Shown here: positions 1 through 8,935 of the stretch, piece by piece | How positions within the stretch are numbered: the stretch's first letter is position 1 | How the letters are laid out: each line of letters begins with the position of its first letter | NCBI GenBank assembly: GCA_964498065.1 | Contig: CAZCFZ010000005.1 | Span: forward strand, 31,719-95,718 | Length of the DNA stretch: 64,000 nucleotides | Source: FEN-1297 sp964498065 | GTDB lineage: Bacteria > Bacteroidota > Ignavibacteria > Ignavibacteriales > Ignavibacteriaceae | Reading direction: 5' to 3' | The notes under the pieces: model-generated | Seen by the model: the letters and a program-made list of their open reading frames with translations, nothing else | Databases searched by the model: none | Told to the model about the DNA's origin: nothing | Made by a program: the position numbers and the translations under genes

Positions 1-1256
1 TTGATATAGCTTGCTAAATAATTCTTACATCTTGTAATAAAATTTGGATCCTGCGCCAGTTGTTCGGGAATATTGCCTAAAGGTAGTTCAATAAATGCAA
101 GCAGTCCGTATTTTTCACATAACTGTAAATAGTAAGGATGGGGAACCGACTTTGCAAATCTTACGCTGTTGAAACCGAGTTCTTTGATCATTTTTATATC
201 ATTTTTCATTTCAGCATAAGTAGCAAGGTTTCCAAAATCATTAAATGACGGAATATATGTTACTCCGTTTAGTAAAAATTTTTCCCCGTTAAGCGTAAAT
301 GTTTTTTCACCGGCTTTTAATGAATAAATGGATAATGATCTATTAATTTCATCAACAAGATTATCTTTGCTTAATATTTCAATTTGAACATCGTACGACT
401 GAGGATCGGAAGGAGACCACAAAGTAGGCGAAATTAAATCTATGCTTTGGTTGATATCTTTTTCTTTATATGGTAATATCTGGAAGGCATAGTCCTTCAT
501 AGATATTGTCTTTCCGTTGTTAGGCGAAATAAACTTAACGCTTAATTTATATTGATTATTCAGCGACAAAGAATCGGTAGATTTTGTTGATTCACGATTA
601 TCTATTTTTGTATATACGTTGACATTAGCTCTTTTTGTTTTAGTATCATATTTATACGATATAGTTAAATCCGTTACGCAAACATTCGGCAGTATTTGTA
701 TATAAACATCTCTAAATATACCTCCGAAATCCTGTGGAAAAAGAAATCGTTGTTTTAAGGGGATGGTATCTTCGGAATCAAGTTTGTAAAACAATTTAAC
801 AGTTAATAAGTTCGGTTTATCAAAATGAAGTATATCTCTCGGCAGATCGAATTTAAATGGAAAAGAACCGCCTATATGCCTGTAAATAATTACACCGTTT
901 ACCGAAATATCGGCAGTATAATTCAAACCTAAAAAATCCAGTTTCATTTTATGGTTAAGAATTTCATCTTTGGTTAATGAAAATTCTTTCTCAAAAACAA
1001 GTTCGCCGTCACCCTTAAAAATTGATGGCACGGTAACCGACACTCTGTTTTTTGCCTTGTCGTTATTGTGATAAACACTCCATGTTCCGTCTAAAACAAT
1101 AATATTTCTTGTGGAATTGATATTAAAAAAGGAGGAATCCGATGTATTTATGTGGTATTCAGGTAATTCCTTAAAAACAATTTGACCGTTAATTGATTGA
1201 GTGAAAAGGATAATTATTACAAGAAAAGCAAGTGAGATATATTTGGGAAATCCCAT
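1..1256 (-). CDS. Glycoside hydrolase family 2 protein, partial (C-terminus outside window)
   Basis: An open frame of 418 codons runs off the left edge. It starts at the ATG at 1256 with an AGGAC-type ribosome site about 9 bases upstream. The first 25 or so residues form a signal peptide ending near SINGQ, so the enzyme is exported. Residues of about 45-200 look like the GH2 sugar-binding jelly roll (LDGTWSVYHNND, FLGLNYTADISVNG). An Ig-like middle domain follows, and the barrel begins near GEKFLLNGVTY. The stretch GFNSVRFAKSVPHPYYLQLC with the following CEKYGLLAFIELP is the usual GH2 region in which the partner strand is entered. The catalytic glutamates lie beyond the edge, so beta-galactosidase, glucuronidase or another specificity cannot be decided. 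The family call is fairly sure. Confidence 0.8.
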   Translation of the reverse strand, partial: MGFPKYISLAFLVIIILFTQSINGQIVFKELPEYHINTSDSSFFNINSTRNIIVLDGTWSVYHNNDKAKNRVSVTVPSIFKGDGELVFEKEFSLTKDEILNHKMKLDFLGLNYTADISVNGVIIYRHIGGSFPFKFDLPRDILHFDKPNLLTVKLFYKLDSEDTIPLKQRFLFPQDFGGIFRDVYIQILPNVCVTDLTISYKYDTKTKRANVNVYTKIDNRESTKSTDSLSLNNQYKLSVKFISPNNGKTISMKDYAFQILPYKEKDINQSIDLISPTLWSPSDPQSYDVQIEILSKDNLVDEINRSLSIYSLKAGEKTFTLNGEKFLLNGVTYIPSFNDFGNLATYAEMKNDIKMIKELGFNSVRFAKSVPHPYYLQLCEKYGLLAFIELPLGNIPEQLAQDPNFITRCKNYLASYI

Positions 1257-1334
1257 CCGTATTTTGCGTCCTATTTATTTAAATTAAACCGACAAATATA
1301 CTAAAGAAAGGAGGGGAAATCAACGTAATTATTG

Positions 1335-1368
1335 AGGTGACTTCGGGCAAATTAAGCCGGAGCCACCT
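1335..1368 (-). terminator. Stem-loop downstream of tpiA
   Basis: An inverted repeat of about 12 pairs with one mismatch (AGGTG..CTTCGG pairing with CCGGAG..CACCT) around an AAATTAA loop. It lies 27 bases past the tpiA stop. There is no clear T-tract on the minus strand, so it may protect the 3' end of the mRNA or be an imperfect terminator. Confidence 0.45.
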
Positions 1369-1394
1369 TTGTTAACTTATTATAATTTAAAAAG

Positions 1395-2150
1395 TTACAC
1401 AGACTTAATGATGCTTATAAAAGAATCAGCTTTAAGACAGGCACCGCCTACTAAAGCCCCGTCAATATCTTTTTGAGACATAAGTTCCGCAGCATTATCC
1501 GGTTTAACACTTCCCCCGTACTGTATTATTAAATTTTCCGCGGCATCTTTGTTATATAATCCGCTTATAATTTCTCTAATGAATTCATGAACTTCTTCCG
1601 CCTGTGCAGGTGTTGCCGTCTTGCCGGTACCAATTGCCCAGACGGGTTCGTATGCTATTATTATGCTGCTTAATTCATTTAATGGAATTTCTTTTAAGCC
1701 TTCAACAACCTGTCTTTTAATAACGTCTTTTGTAACACCGGATTCTCTTTCCTGTAAGGTTTCACCGATACAAAAGATGGGTTTTAAATTACTTTGAAGA
1801 GCTTTTTTAATTTTTTTGTTAATTAAACTATCAGTCTCGCCAAAAATTGTTCTTCTTTCGGAATGTCCGAGAATTACATATTCGCAGCCTACGCTCTTCA
1901 GCATTGATGCAGAAATTTCACCTGTATAGGCTCCGCTTTCTTCATAATGCATATTCTGGGCACCTAACTTCATTACGGTATTTCTTGTTAATGAACTAAC
2001 CTCTTGCAATGAAGTATACGGCGGGCATATAATTACATCGCAGTTTATTTTTTCGCTGCTCAATCCGGCGGATAATTTAGAAATTAAATTTTGAGATTCA
2101 CTTAAATTATTATTCATTTTCCAATTGCCGGCAATAACTTTTTTTCGCAT
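1395..2150 (-). CDS. tpiA: Triosephosphate isomerase
   Basis: Interconverts dihydroxyacetone phosphate and glyceraldehyde 3-phosphate in glycolysis and gluconeogenesis, in the cytoplasm. The 251 residues match the normal family length. Visible hallmarks are the N-terminal AGNWKMN with the substrate-binding lysine, YVILGHSERR with the electrophilic histidine near residue 96, the catalytic loop AYEPVWAIGTGKTATP with the base glutamate near 167, and the phosphate-gripping YGGSVKPDN and GALVGGACL near the end. An AGAGGAAAAA ribosome site precedes the ATG. It stands alone between the GH2 gene and a long intergenic region, so it is probably monocistronic. Confidence 0.98.
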   Translation of the reverse strand: MRKKVIAGNWKMNNNLSESQNLISKLSAGLSSEKINCDVIICPPYTSLQEVSSLTRNTVMKLGAQNMHYEESGAYTGEISASMLKSVGCEYVILGHSERRTIFGETDSLINKKIKKALQSNLKPIFCIGETLQERESGVTKDVIKRQVVEGLKEIPLNELSSIIIAYEPVWAIGTGKTATPAQAEEVHEFIREIISGLYNKDAAENLIIQYGGSVKPDNAAELMSQKDIDGALVGGACLKADSFISIIKSV

Positions 2151-2420
2151 TTTTTCCTCTAATTTTAAATTGAGTTTAATTTTTCGATAATTATCTTATC
2201 AAACTTACAAAAGATGATTATTTACTTCAATTTTTAAGGTTAAATTATATTAGACCAAAATATACTTTAAATAATAGGACAAATGTTTGCGGTTTCTTAA
2301 TTAGATAAGATAATAAGGTTAATTTTTTCTAGGGTAACTTTGTTATTAAGGTTAAAACAGGAAATAAGGTTTTAAAGTGGAATTATATTCTACAAACCTG
2401 TTGTTCGAAACTAATATTAA

Positions 2421-2456
2421 AACCGTTGTCCGAAGGACTCCTTTGGAGAAACGGTT
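2421..2456. repeat. Inverted repeat element, AACCGTT...AACGGTT
   Basis: A 36-base element. The outer arms AACCGTT and AACGGTT are exact complements, and inside them TCCGAAGGA and TCCTTTGGA pair with a single G-T wobble around one base. It is followed by two more palindromes within 100 bases, which suggests a compound interspersed repeat. Confidence 0.55.
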
Positions 2457-2477
2457 GCAATGTGAGTCCTTATATCA

Positions 2478-2505
2478 TTAACGCCGGGATTAATCCCGGC
2501 GTTAA
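2478..2505. repeat. Perfect 28-base palindrome
   Basis: The arm TTAACGCCGGGATT reads identically on the other strand, so the 28 bases are a perfect palindrome. It is GC-rich compared with the surroundings. It could be a REP-like interspersed element or a bidirectional terminator stem; there is no T-run on either side that would favour termination. Confidence 0.65.
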
Positions 2506-2543
2506 TAAAAACAATTATTTATAATTCAACTGTTTTAATTTAA

Positions 2544-2557
2544 CTGCCAAACGGCAG
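2544..2557. repeat. Small hairpin CTGCC-AAAC-GGCAG
   Basis: A five-pair GC-rich stem with a four-base loop, third of the palindromes in this intergenic region. Confidence 0.4.
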
Positions 2558-2819
2558 ACAGTTTATAAGTTATGAAATCTATTTCGGACAATGGGTTCTA
2601 CAGTAATCTAAAAAGATTACAGAGCAAAGGAAAACCTTATTACATTTATAAATCTTAGTAACAATTATCAAGCTTATTATCTGCTTCACATTTTTTTTGA
2701 AGAGTTATTGTTTAAATTGAATTCATTGAAAAATTTTTAAATTATTAACAACAACCATATCAAAATAAAAATATAAGAGCTATTTTAATTATCCATATTT
2801 TCAGTTAAGGAGATTTATT

Positions 2820-3971
2820 CTGAAAAAAATTCCTAAGCAGGTAATAGTGCTGGGCTTAATAAGCCTTTTCACCGATATAGCGAGTGAAATGCTTTACCCG
2901 ATCACCCCGTTATTCCTAACTACTGTTCTGGGCGCTTCAATGGCTGTGGTAGGAATAATTGAAGGATTAGCTGAATTCATATCGGGATTTTTAAAAGGAT
3001 ATTTTGGAAGACTTTCCGATAAATTAGGGAAGCGATCTATATTTGTTACTATCGGTTACGGATTATCTGCCCTGGTAAAGTCGCTGCCCGGAATTTTTCC
3101 GTATATATCAACAGTATTTTTTTCACGAATAACCGACCGCGTCGGAAAGGGAATAAGAACTGCCCCAAGAGATGCATTACTGGCTGGCAACGCAGATGGA
3201 AACACAGGCGCTGTTTTCGGATTTCACAGAGGAATGGATACGCTTGGCGCTGCTATCGGACCTTTAGTTGCATTAATTCTTCTTCACTTCTATCCGAACG
3301 ATTTCAAATTAATATTTCTCGTTGCATTTCTTCCGTCGGTAATTGCGGTTAGCTTCACGCGTGCAGTTAAAGATAAAATTACGGCAATTAAGGAAAAACA
3401 AAAGGAACACTATTTAAATGTATGGAAGTCCGCTCCTTCTCAATACAAAACGATAATTATTCTTGTAACAATTTTTTCTCTCGTCAACAGCAGCGACGTT
3501 TTTTTAATACTAAAATCTCAAAACGTTTCTCACTCAAGCACTCTGGCAATAATTGGATATATTTTTTATAATATTATCTATGCGGGTGCTTCTTATCCGG
3601 TTGGAAGAATTTCAGATAAGTTCGGTAAGAAGAATATTTATGTGTTAGGTTTATTAATATTTTCAATAGTTTATCTCGGCTTTGCTGTTTCACCTAATGT
3701 AGATTGGCTTTGGGGATTTTTTGTCTTGTACGGTATTTATGCCGCATCTACCGAGGGCATTGCCAAGGCCTGGGTTTCCGATTTAATCCCGGATGAAAAA
3801 AGAGGAACTGCTATAGGTTTCTTAACAATGCTTTCAAGTTTTGCAGTTATGCTCGGTTCGTTGATTACGGGAATTCTGTGGGATCAATTCGGACCGACTG
3901 TGCCATTCCTGGTTTCCTCAATAATAAGTTTTTTAATTGCCGTTAGTTTTATGCTGATTAGAAAGAAATAG
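2820..3971 (+). CDS. MFS transporter, apparent CTG (or ATT) start
   Basis: A twelve-helix major facilitator carrier of about 383 residues. Visible features are the opening VLGLISLFTDIASEMLYP, the loop motif GRLSDKLGKRS between helices 2 and 3 and its second-half counterpart GRISDKFGKKN, and RVGKGIRTAPRDALLA in helix 4-5. The first in-frame standard start is GTG at 2847, but that would remove the positively charged N-terminus KKIPKQ that this family normally has. It would also leave the strong ribosome site TAAGGAG (2806-2812) 34 bases away. CTG at 2820 sits 7 bases from that site, and ATT at 2817 four bases. I therefore place the start at 2820. The substrate is unknown; the family includes drug and sugar exporters. 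Confidence 0.85.
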   Translation: MKKIPKQVIVLGLISLFTDIASEMLYPITPLFLTTVLGASMAVVGIIEGLAEFISGFLKGYFGRLSDKLGKRSIFVTIGYGLSALVKSLPGIFPYISTVFFSRITDRVGKGIRTAPRDALLAGNADGNTGAVFGFHRGMDTLGAAIGPLVALILLHFYPNDFKLIFLVAFLPSVIAVSFTRAVKDKITAIKEKQKEHYLNVWKSAPSQYKTIIILVTIFSLVNSSDVFLILKSQNVSHSSTLAIIGYIFYNIIYAGASYPVGRISDKFGKKNIYVLGLLIFSIVYLGFAVSPNVDWLWGFFVLYGIYAASTEGIAKAWVSDLIPDEKRGTAIGFLTMLSSFAVMLGSLITGILWDQFGPTVPFLVSSIISFLIAVSFMLIRKK

Positions 3972-3980
3972 TTTCAATTT

Positions 3981-4859
3981 TTAAGATGTTTGAATTTTGA
4001 AGTCTGTGTTCTTAACATGTAAATCTCTCTGAGGGAACGGAATTTCGATATTTGCCTTTCTAAATCTTTTAAATATTTCAAAGTATAAAATACTCTTTAG
4101 AATTGCGGGTTTGTTAATAAATTCGTCTGTCCAGACTCTAAGTATAAAATTAATCGAACTGTCCCCCATTTCGGAAAACAAAACTTCGGGTGCCGGCTTT
4201 GTTAAAATTCCTTTTGTATCACCGGCAATTTCCAAAAGAATTTTTCTTACATTCTCAGGATCTTCCTTATAAGATACGCCTATCGGAATATTAAATCTTA
4301 CATTTCTGTCGTTGTAACTCCAATTAATAACTTTTGTTGAAATGAAATCCGAGTTCGGAACGATGATGGCTATGTTATCATTAGTTATAACCGTGGTAGA
4401 GCGCATTGAAATATTAACTACATCTCCGAAAACGTCGCCCACTTCAATTCTGTCGCCGACTTTAATCGGCCGTTCAAATAAAATAATAATACCGCTTACA
4501 AAATTATTCGTGATGTTCTGCAGGCCGAAACCGATACCTACGCCGAGGGCGCCGGCGAGAATAGTTAGGGCGCTCAAGTCAATTCCTTCGGTTTGCATTA
4601 TTACAATAAATCCGAGCACTAAAATTAAATAACGAACTATTGTTCCCACGGCAATTCTAACGCCGAGTTCAATTTTACTTTTTTCCAGGAGTTTGTAAAC
4701 AACCCATTTTTTAAGTTTGGCAGTGACGAAAAATAGGATGAAAATGAGGAGCACTAGATAAATAATTGACCAGATTGTTAAATGAGTTTTACCAATCTCG
4801 GCAACCGGAAGATCTAAAAAACGCTTTATTTCAACGAAAAAATTTTTGAGGGCGTCCAA
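3981..4859 (-). CDS. Small-conductance mechanosensitive channel, MscS family
   Basis: A 292-residue inner-membrane protein that would open on membrane tension and release solutes on osmotic downshock. An N-terminal helix (about 30-47) and a second (about 68-90) precede the pore-lining helix LAGALGVGIGFGLQNITNNF near residues 98-117, the best-conserved stretch of the family. The beta domain follows with FERPIKVGDRIEVGDVFGDV and TTVITNDNIAIIVPNSDF, then the alpha/beta C-terminal domain ending in IPFPQRDLHV. Its stop lies only 10 bases from the convergent MFS gene, so the two share a short terminal region. Close to 9 glycine/alanine residues in the pore helix are kept. Confidence 0.93.
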   Translation of the reverse strand: MDALKNFFVEIKRFLDLPVAEIGKTHLTIWSIIYLVLLIFILFFVTAKLKKWVVYKLLEKSKIELGVRIAVGTIVRYLILVLGFIVIMQTEGIDLSALTILAGALGVGIGFGLQNITNNFVSGIIILFERPIKVGDRIEVGDVFGDVVNISMRSTTVITNDNIAIIVPNSDFISTKVINWSYNDRNVRFNIPIGVSYKEDPENVRKILLEIAGDTKGILTKPAPEVLFSEMGDSSINFILRVWTDEFINKPAILKSILYFEIFKRFRKANIEIPFPQRDLHVKNTDFKIQTS

Positions 4860-5166
4860 AATATTCCTTAGTAATTTTTGAATTTAAAATAGAGAGTTTA
4901 AGAAATCCTGGTAAGAAGTTAGTTAAATCATTAATTAAAAAAAAGAATGTAATCGGTGTATTTTAATTTCATTTATTAAATTCTATAAACTAATGAGCTT
5001 TTGTTATCTTAAATTATTTTTATAATAGACTTGGGTTTAGAAAATGATGACGATATCACCTTAACAACCACGGGTAGTTCATGTGATGTAAACGGTAAAA
5101 TAATTTTGGACAACTTCAATGTGTCCTGCTATTTTTTTATTTTTACCAACTTAAATTGTAAATGGA
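4860..5166. other. Divergent intergenic region upstream of mscS-like gene and queC
   Basis: About 300 bases containing no gene. A two-tier stem-loop at 5053-5089 lies in the probable leader of queC. I see no preQ1-I riboswitch consensus here. Confidence 0.5.
5053..5089 (+). promoter_or_regulatory. Stem-loop in the queC leader, function unknown
   Basis: ATCAC at 5055-5059 pairs with GTGAT at 5083-5087 (extendable by two pairs). Inside, AACAACC pairs with GGTAGTT around an ACG loop with a single A-A mismatch. It ends 78 bases before the queC start. It could be a leader regulatory structure, but there is no resemblance to a known class that I can name. Confidence 0.35.
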
Positions 5167-5862
5167 ATGACAAAAATCGAAAAAAATATTGCGGTTGTAG
5201 CACTTAGCGGAGGAATGGACAGCTGCGTGACTGCAGCAATAGCTAATAAAAATTTTGAACTTGCTCTGGCGCATATCAATTACGGCCAGAGAACCGAAGC
5301 GCGGGAATTAAAAGCGTTTAATGACATTGCTGATTTTTATGAGGTGCAAAAGAGATTGGTTATCGATTATACACACCTATCAAAAATCGGAGGTTCATCT
5401 TTAACCGATAAAAAAATAAAAGTAACGGAAGCCGACCTAACGAATAAAAGTATACCATCTTCTTATGTGCCTTTTCGGAATGCAAATATCCTCTCGGCAT
5501 GCGTCAGCTGGGCGGAAGTTCTAAATGCTTCGGCTGTTTTTATAGGCGCAGTGTACGAAGATTCATCGGGTTACCCGGATTGCAGGCCTGAGTTTTTTAC
5601 CGCTTTTGAAAAGATGATAGCTGCCGGAACTAAACCTTCTACTAAAATTAAAATAGAAACGCCTATTATAAATTATTCCAAATCGGAAATTATTAAAAAA
5701 GGAATTGAGCTCGGGGCACCTTTAAAATTAACCTGGTCATGCTATCAAAACGAGGATGAAGCATGCGGTGTTTGCGACAGCTGTGCTTTAAGGCTGAGAG
5801 GATTTCAACAGGCAGGAATTGAGGACCCGATAAGTTATAAAGTCAGACCTTTATATATTTAA
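5167..5862 (+). CDS. queC: 7-cyano-7-deazaguanine synthase
   Basis: Converts 7-carboxy-7-deazaguanine to preQ0 with ATP and ammonia, in queuosine biosynthesis. The 231 residues carry the PP-loop ALSGGMDSCV near 12-21. The C-terminal zinc site is SCYQNEDEACGVCDSCALR, with four cysteines near 197-211. AHINYGQR after the first beta strand is the expected substrate-side motif. It is followed 57 bases later by queF, the next-but-one step of the same pathway, so the two are very likely co-transcribed. An AATGGAATG stretch offers an out-of-frame ATG 5 bases earlier; the called ATG is the only one in frame. Confidence 0.97.
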   Translation: MTKIEKNIAVVALSGGMDSCVTAAIANKNFELALAHINYGQRTEARELKAFNDIADFYEVQKRLVIDYTHLSKIGGSSLTDKKIKVTEADLTNKSIPSSYVPFRNANILSACVSWAEVLNASAVFIGAVYEDSSGYPDCRPEFFTAFEKMIAAGTKPSTKIKIETPIINYSKSEIIKKGIELGAPLKLTWSCYQNEDEACGVCDSCALRLRGFQQAGIEDPISYKVRPLYI

Positions 5863-5919
5863 TATTCCAATTTATATTTGAATCGTCTAAAGAAAAACAT
5901 TTATTAATTTGAGTAAATA

Positions 5920-6300
5920 ATGAGTGACAAATTAAAACTTTTGGAAGTATTTGAAAACGCATATCCGGACAGAGATTATACGGTAGTTCATACCGCGCCG
6001 GAATTTACATCTTTCTGCCCCAAAACCGGGCAGCCGGATTTTGCTACTATCACAATAGAGTATATTCCGGATAAATTATGTATTGAACTTAAATCATTAA
6101 AAATTTATTTGAATTCTTTTCGAAACGACGGAATATATTTTGAAAGTGTTACTAACAAAATTTTGGATGATTTGGTGGAAGTCTGCAAACCTCGATACAT
6201 GTTTATAACTGCGGAATTTAATGTACGCGGCGGCATTTCTTCGGTTGTGGAAGCTGAATATGAGAGCAGCGACTGGATTAATAAAGGGAACTTTAACTAG
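5920..6300 (+). CDS. queF: NADPH-dependent 7-cyano-7-deazaguanine reductase, short type
   Basis: Reduces the nitrile of preQ0 to preQ1, the step after QueC. At 126 residues it is the short, single-domain (type I, YkvM-like) form. The catalytic cysteine is in FTSFCPKTGQPDFA near residue 33. The family QueF motif is seen in ELKSLKIYLNSFRNDGIYFE near 56-76. It follows queC by 57 bases and precedes glnD by 55 bases on the same strand, so it is probably part of one transcript. Confidence 0.96.
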   Translation: MSDKLKLLEVFENAYPDRDYTVVHTAPEFTSFCPKTGQPDFATITIEYIPDKLCIELKSLKIYLNSFRNDGIYFESVTNKILDDLVEVCKPRYMFITAEFNVRGGISSVVEAEYESSDWINKGNFN

Positions 6301-6355
6301 TTAAATAAGTACTATGCTTTAGTTGCGAGAATATTAAAATTTAAGTTGTAAATAA

Positions 6356-8926
6356 ATGATTTCTGTTGAAAACATAAAAAAAGAATTTTTAAGGTCCAGG
6401 GATAAATTATTCCAGGGAAATATAAGACAAAAGGATTCTTTTCAATTCAGTGTTTCTTACAGCCTGCTTGTTGAAGAATATATTAGAAGACTATCGGGAG
6501 ATGCTAAATATAATTTTGTCCTGGCTTCGGCAGGCAGTTTTAGCAGGCGGGAACTATCACCTTTTTCCGATATAGATTTAATGTTTATAACAAACTCCGT
6601 AGAAGAAAACAAAGAAGATATTGCTAAGCTTGTAACAAAATTTTGGGACAACGGCCTTGAAGCATCACACACCGTAAGGGAATTTTCCGATATTGAAAAA
6701 TATTTAAAAACAGATCTTCACACTTTCACACAATTTTTTGAAACCCGTTTTCTTTTAGGAAGCGAAGCCTTATTTAGCAAATGGAATGAAACGCTGTTTT
6801 CATATATAACGGAAGAGGTCAAAACAAATTTGTTAAATGAGTTGTTCGAAGATATTAATGACCGTTATAATAAATACGGCGAGTCGCCTAAAGTATTGGA
6901 ACCCAATGTAAAGCTTTCTGCCGGCGGTTTAAGAGATTTTCAAGCAATTGAATGGATGTACATCCTTATGAACGGTACATTTCTTAATAAACAAAGTGAA
7001 TCAACACAGGCAGAAACATTTATCGATCTTTTAAGAGATAATCAATATACATCGAATAACGAGTGTAATCGTCTGCTTCAGAGCTATAAATTAATACTCG
7101 GCGTAAGAAATGCTCTTCATCTCACTTCACAGCAAAAGAACGATAGATTCGAATTTGCATCCCAGAAAAAAATATCTTCCATGATGATTCACCGGAAAGA
7201 TGCATTAGCCAACTTTATGCACATGTACTTTATTTCTTCAAATATAATTCATCGATTCTCCAAGTCTATGGTAAAGAAGTTTCAGGAAGAAATTTCAAAC
7301 CCTCTTCCGGATTCATTGGCTATTGATTTGGATGAGGATTTTATTCTTAAAAGGAAAATAATTTCTTTGAATCAGGAGGCTAATCTATCTCTATCGGATA
7401 TTTTAAGAGCCTTTTATTATCGATGCTTATATAATGCACATTTCGATGAAAAGCTGCGTTCCACAATTATTGAGGTAGTTGAAGAGTATGACGGAGTTGT
7501 TAAAACTGAAGCTGAGTCTTCGGTTTTCTTCAGAGAAATTTTACGTCTTCCCAAAAATGTAGGTCAGACGCTGTCCGCAATGAATGAACTCGGAGTTTTA
7601 AAAGCTTTTATGCCGGAGTTTAATGACCTGATCGGGTTCCTTCAGCACGGGGTTTATCACTGTTATACTGCGGATGAACATACTTTAATAACAATTCAAA
7701 ACCTGGAAAATTTGGAAAAAGATACATCTCCTCTCGGGAAAATTTATAATAACTTAAAAGATAAAGAAATTCTTCATCTCGGATTATTATTCCATGATAT
7801 AGCGAAGCCGATTAATGTTTCCGGTCATGAAATTATCGGTGCGGAAATGGCTTCCTCAATAATGCACAGACTCGGTTACAGCGAAGAAGAAATTGAGCCG
7901 GTATCTTTTCTTGTAAAAAATCATCTTGTAATGGAGCAAGTTGCTTTCCGGAGAAATTTAAACGATCCGGAAACCTTAAACAATTTTACCTCCAAATTTA
8001 GTTCAACAGAAGACCTGGATCTGCTCTACCTTGTTACTTATGCCGATCTGTCTGCGGTTAACCCTGCAGTATGGACTTCCTGGAAAAGCGATCTCTTGGC
8101 AGAACTCTATAAGAAATCAAAGTCAATGCTGGAGGAACAAATTAGCGGTGAAGAGCTTTTAATGAACAGCATTTACGTTGTACCGAAAGAAATAAGCAAA
8201 CACTCGGATATTATTTCCGAATCTCATGTGCAGGAACATATTGATTCAATTAATGATATCGGTTATGCACATCAATTTTCAGATGTAGAAATTGCAAAGC
8301 ACGTGGAAGAAATTCAGAAGGGAAGTAATCTCTCCGTAATGTTTAAGGAATTTGAAGACTTTACGAACGTTACAATTATAACTAAAGATTATCCCTCATT
8401 GTTATCGAAATTATGCGGTGTTCTTTCTATAAATGATGCCAATATTCATGATGCAAAAATATTCACCCGTAAAGACGGTATAGTAATAGATACATTTAAT
8501 CTGACGGATTTTAGAACCCATACTAAGCTTAATGTAGAAAGATATTCAAAAATAGAAGAAGATTTTAAAAAGGTTATCTCAGGATTACTTCAATTAAATC
8601 AGGAATTTGCTCGATTAAAATCCAGATGGTGGAGGATTGAAAGCAAGTTTTTTAAGCGTGCGGGCAAAATTAAAATTGCTTTCGACAAGCATGAAAAATA
8701 TACGATCATCGATGTTTTTTCTCCTGATCGACTTGGATTTTTATACCAGGTAACAACCAAAATGTCTGAGCTCGGATTAATTATTTACTTTGCAAAAATT
8801 TCAACCAAAGGTGATGATATTGTTGATTCTTTTTATGTCCTTGACAGACAGGGCAAAAAAATATCTCAGAATGATTATGAATTTATTAAAACCGAACTTA
8901 CCGATACTATCTCCCAAATGTTATAA
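6356..8926 (+). CDS. glnD: GlnD-like protein-PII uridylyltransferase / uridylyl-removing enzyme
   Basis: The family senses glutamine and modifies PII proteins to set nitrogen assimilation. Of 856 residues, 58-80 form the nucleotidyltransferase core (AGSFSRRELSPFSDIDLMF, with D72 and D74 as metal ligands). The GlnD-specific helical part contains EPNVKLSAGGLRDFQAIEWM near 181-200. The HD phosphohydrolase domain has HLGLLFHDIAKP near 473-484. Two ACT domains lie in about 678-745 and 785-856. All canonical domains are present in the usual order. It lies between queF and murI. No PII gene or glutamine synthetase is visible in the window, so the partner must be elsewhere. Confidence 0.93.
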   Translation: MISVENIKKEFLRSRDKLFQGNIRQKDSFQFSVSYSLLVEEYIRRLSGDAKYNFVLASAGSFSRRELSPFSDIDLMFITNSVEENKEDIAKLVTKFWDNGLEASHTVREFSDIEKYLKTDLHTFTQFFETRFLLGSEALFSKWNETLFSYITEEVKTNLLNELFEDINDRYNKYGESPKVLEPNVKLSAGGLRDFQAIEWMYILMNGTFLNKQSESTQAETFIDLLRDNQYTSNNECNRLLQSYKLILGVRNALHLTSQQKNDRFEFASQKKISSMMIHRKDALANFMHMYFISSNIIHRFSKSMVKKFQEEISNPLPDSLAIDLDEDFILKRKIISLNQEANLSLSDILRAFYYRCLYNAHFDEKLRSTIIEVVEEYDGVVKTEAESSVFFREILRLPKNVGQTLSAMNELGVLKAFMPEFNDLIGFLQHGVYHCYTADEHTLITIQNLENLEKDTSPLGKIYNNLKDKEILHLGLLFHDIAKPINVSGHEIIGAEMASSIMHRLGYSEEEIEPVSFLVKNHLVMEQVAFRRNLNDPETLNNFTSKFSSTEDLDLLYLVTYADLSAVNPAVWTSWKSDLLAELYKKSKSMLEEQISGEELLMNSIYVVPKEISKHSDIISESHVQEHIDSINDIGYAHQFSDVEIAKHVEEIQKGSNLSVMFKEFEDFTNVTIITKDYPSLLSKLCGVLSINDANIHDAKIFTRKDGIVIDTFNLTDFRTHTKLNVERYSKIEEDFKKVISGLLQLNQEFARLKSRWWRIESKFFKRAGKIKIAFDKHEKYTIIDVFSPDRLGFLYQVTTKMSELGLIIYFAKISTKGDDIVDSFYVLDRQGKKISQNDYEFIKTELTDTISQML

Positions 8927-8935
8927 GGGAAAAAA

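Larger units (their letters stand above)
2151..2816. other. Long intergenic region with clustered palindromes
   Basis: About 670 bases between divergent tpiA and the MFS gene without a plausible reading frame. It holds three different hairpin-forming elements (2421-2456, 2478-2505, 2544-2557) and several copies of ATAAGGTT (near 2310, 2337 and 2362). The upstream ends should contain the promoters of both flanking genes, but I could not point to a convincing one. Confidence 0.6.

Noticed and set aside
4860..5166. preQ1 riboswitch upstream of queC
   Set aside because: The consensus stem and the A-rich tail are not present; only an unassigned hairpin is.
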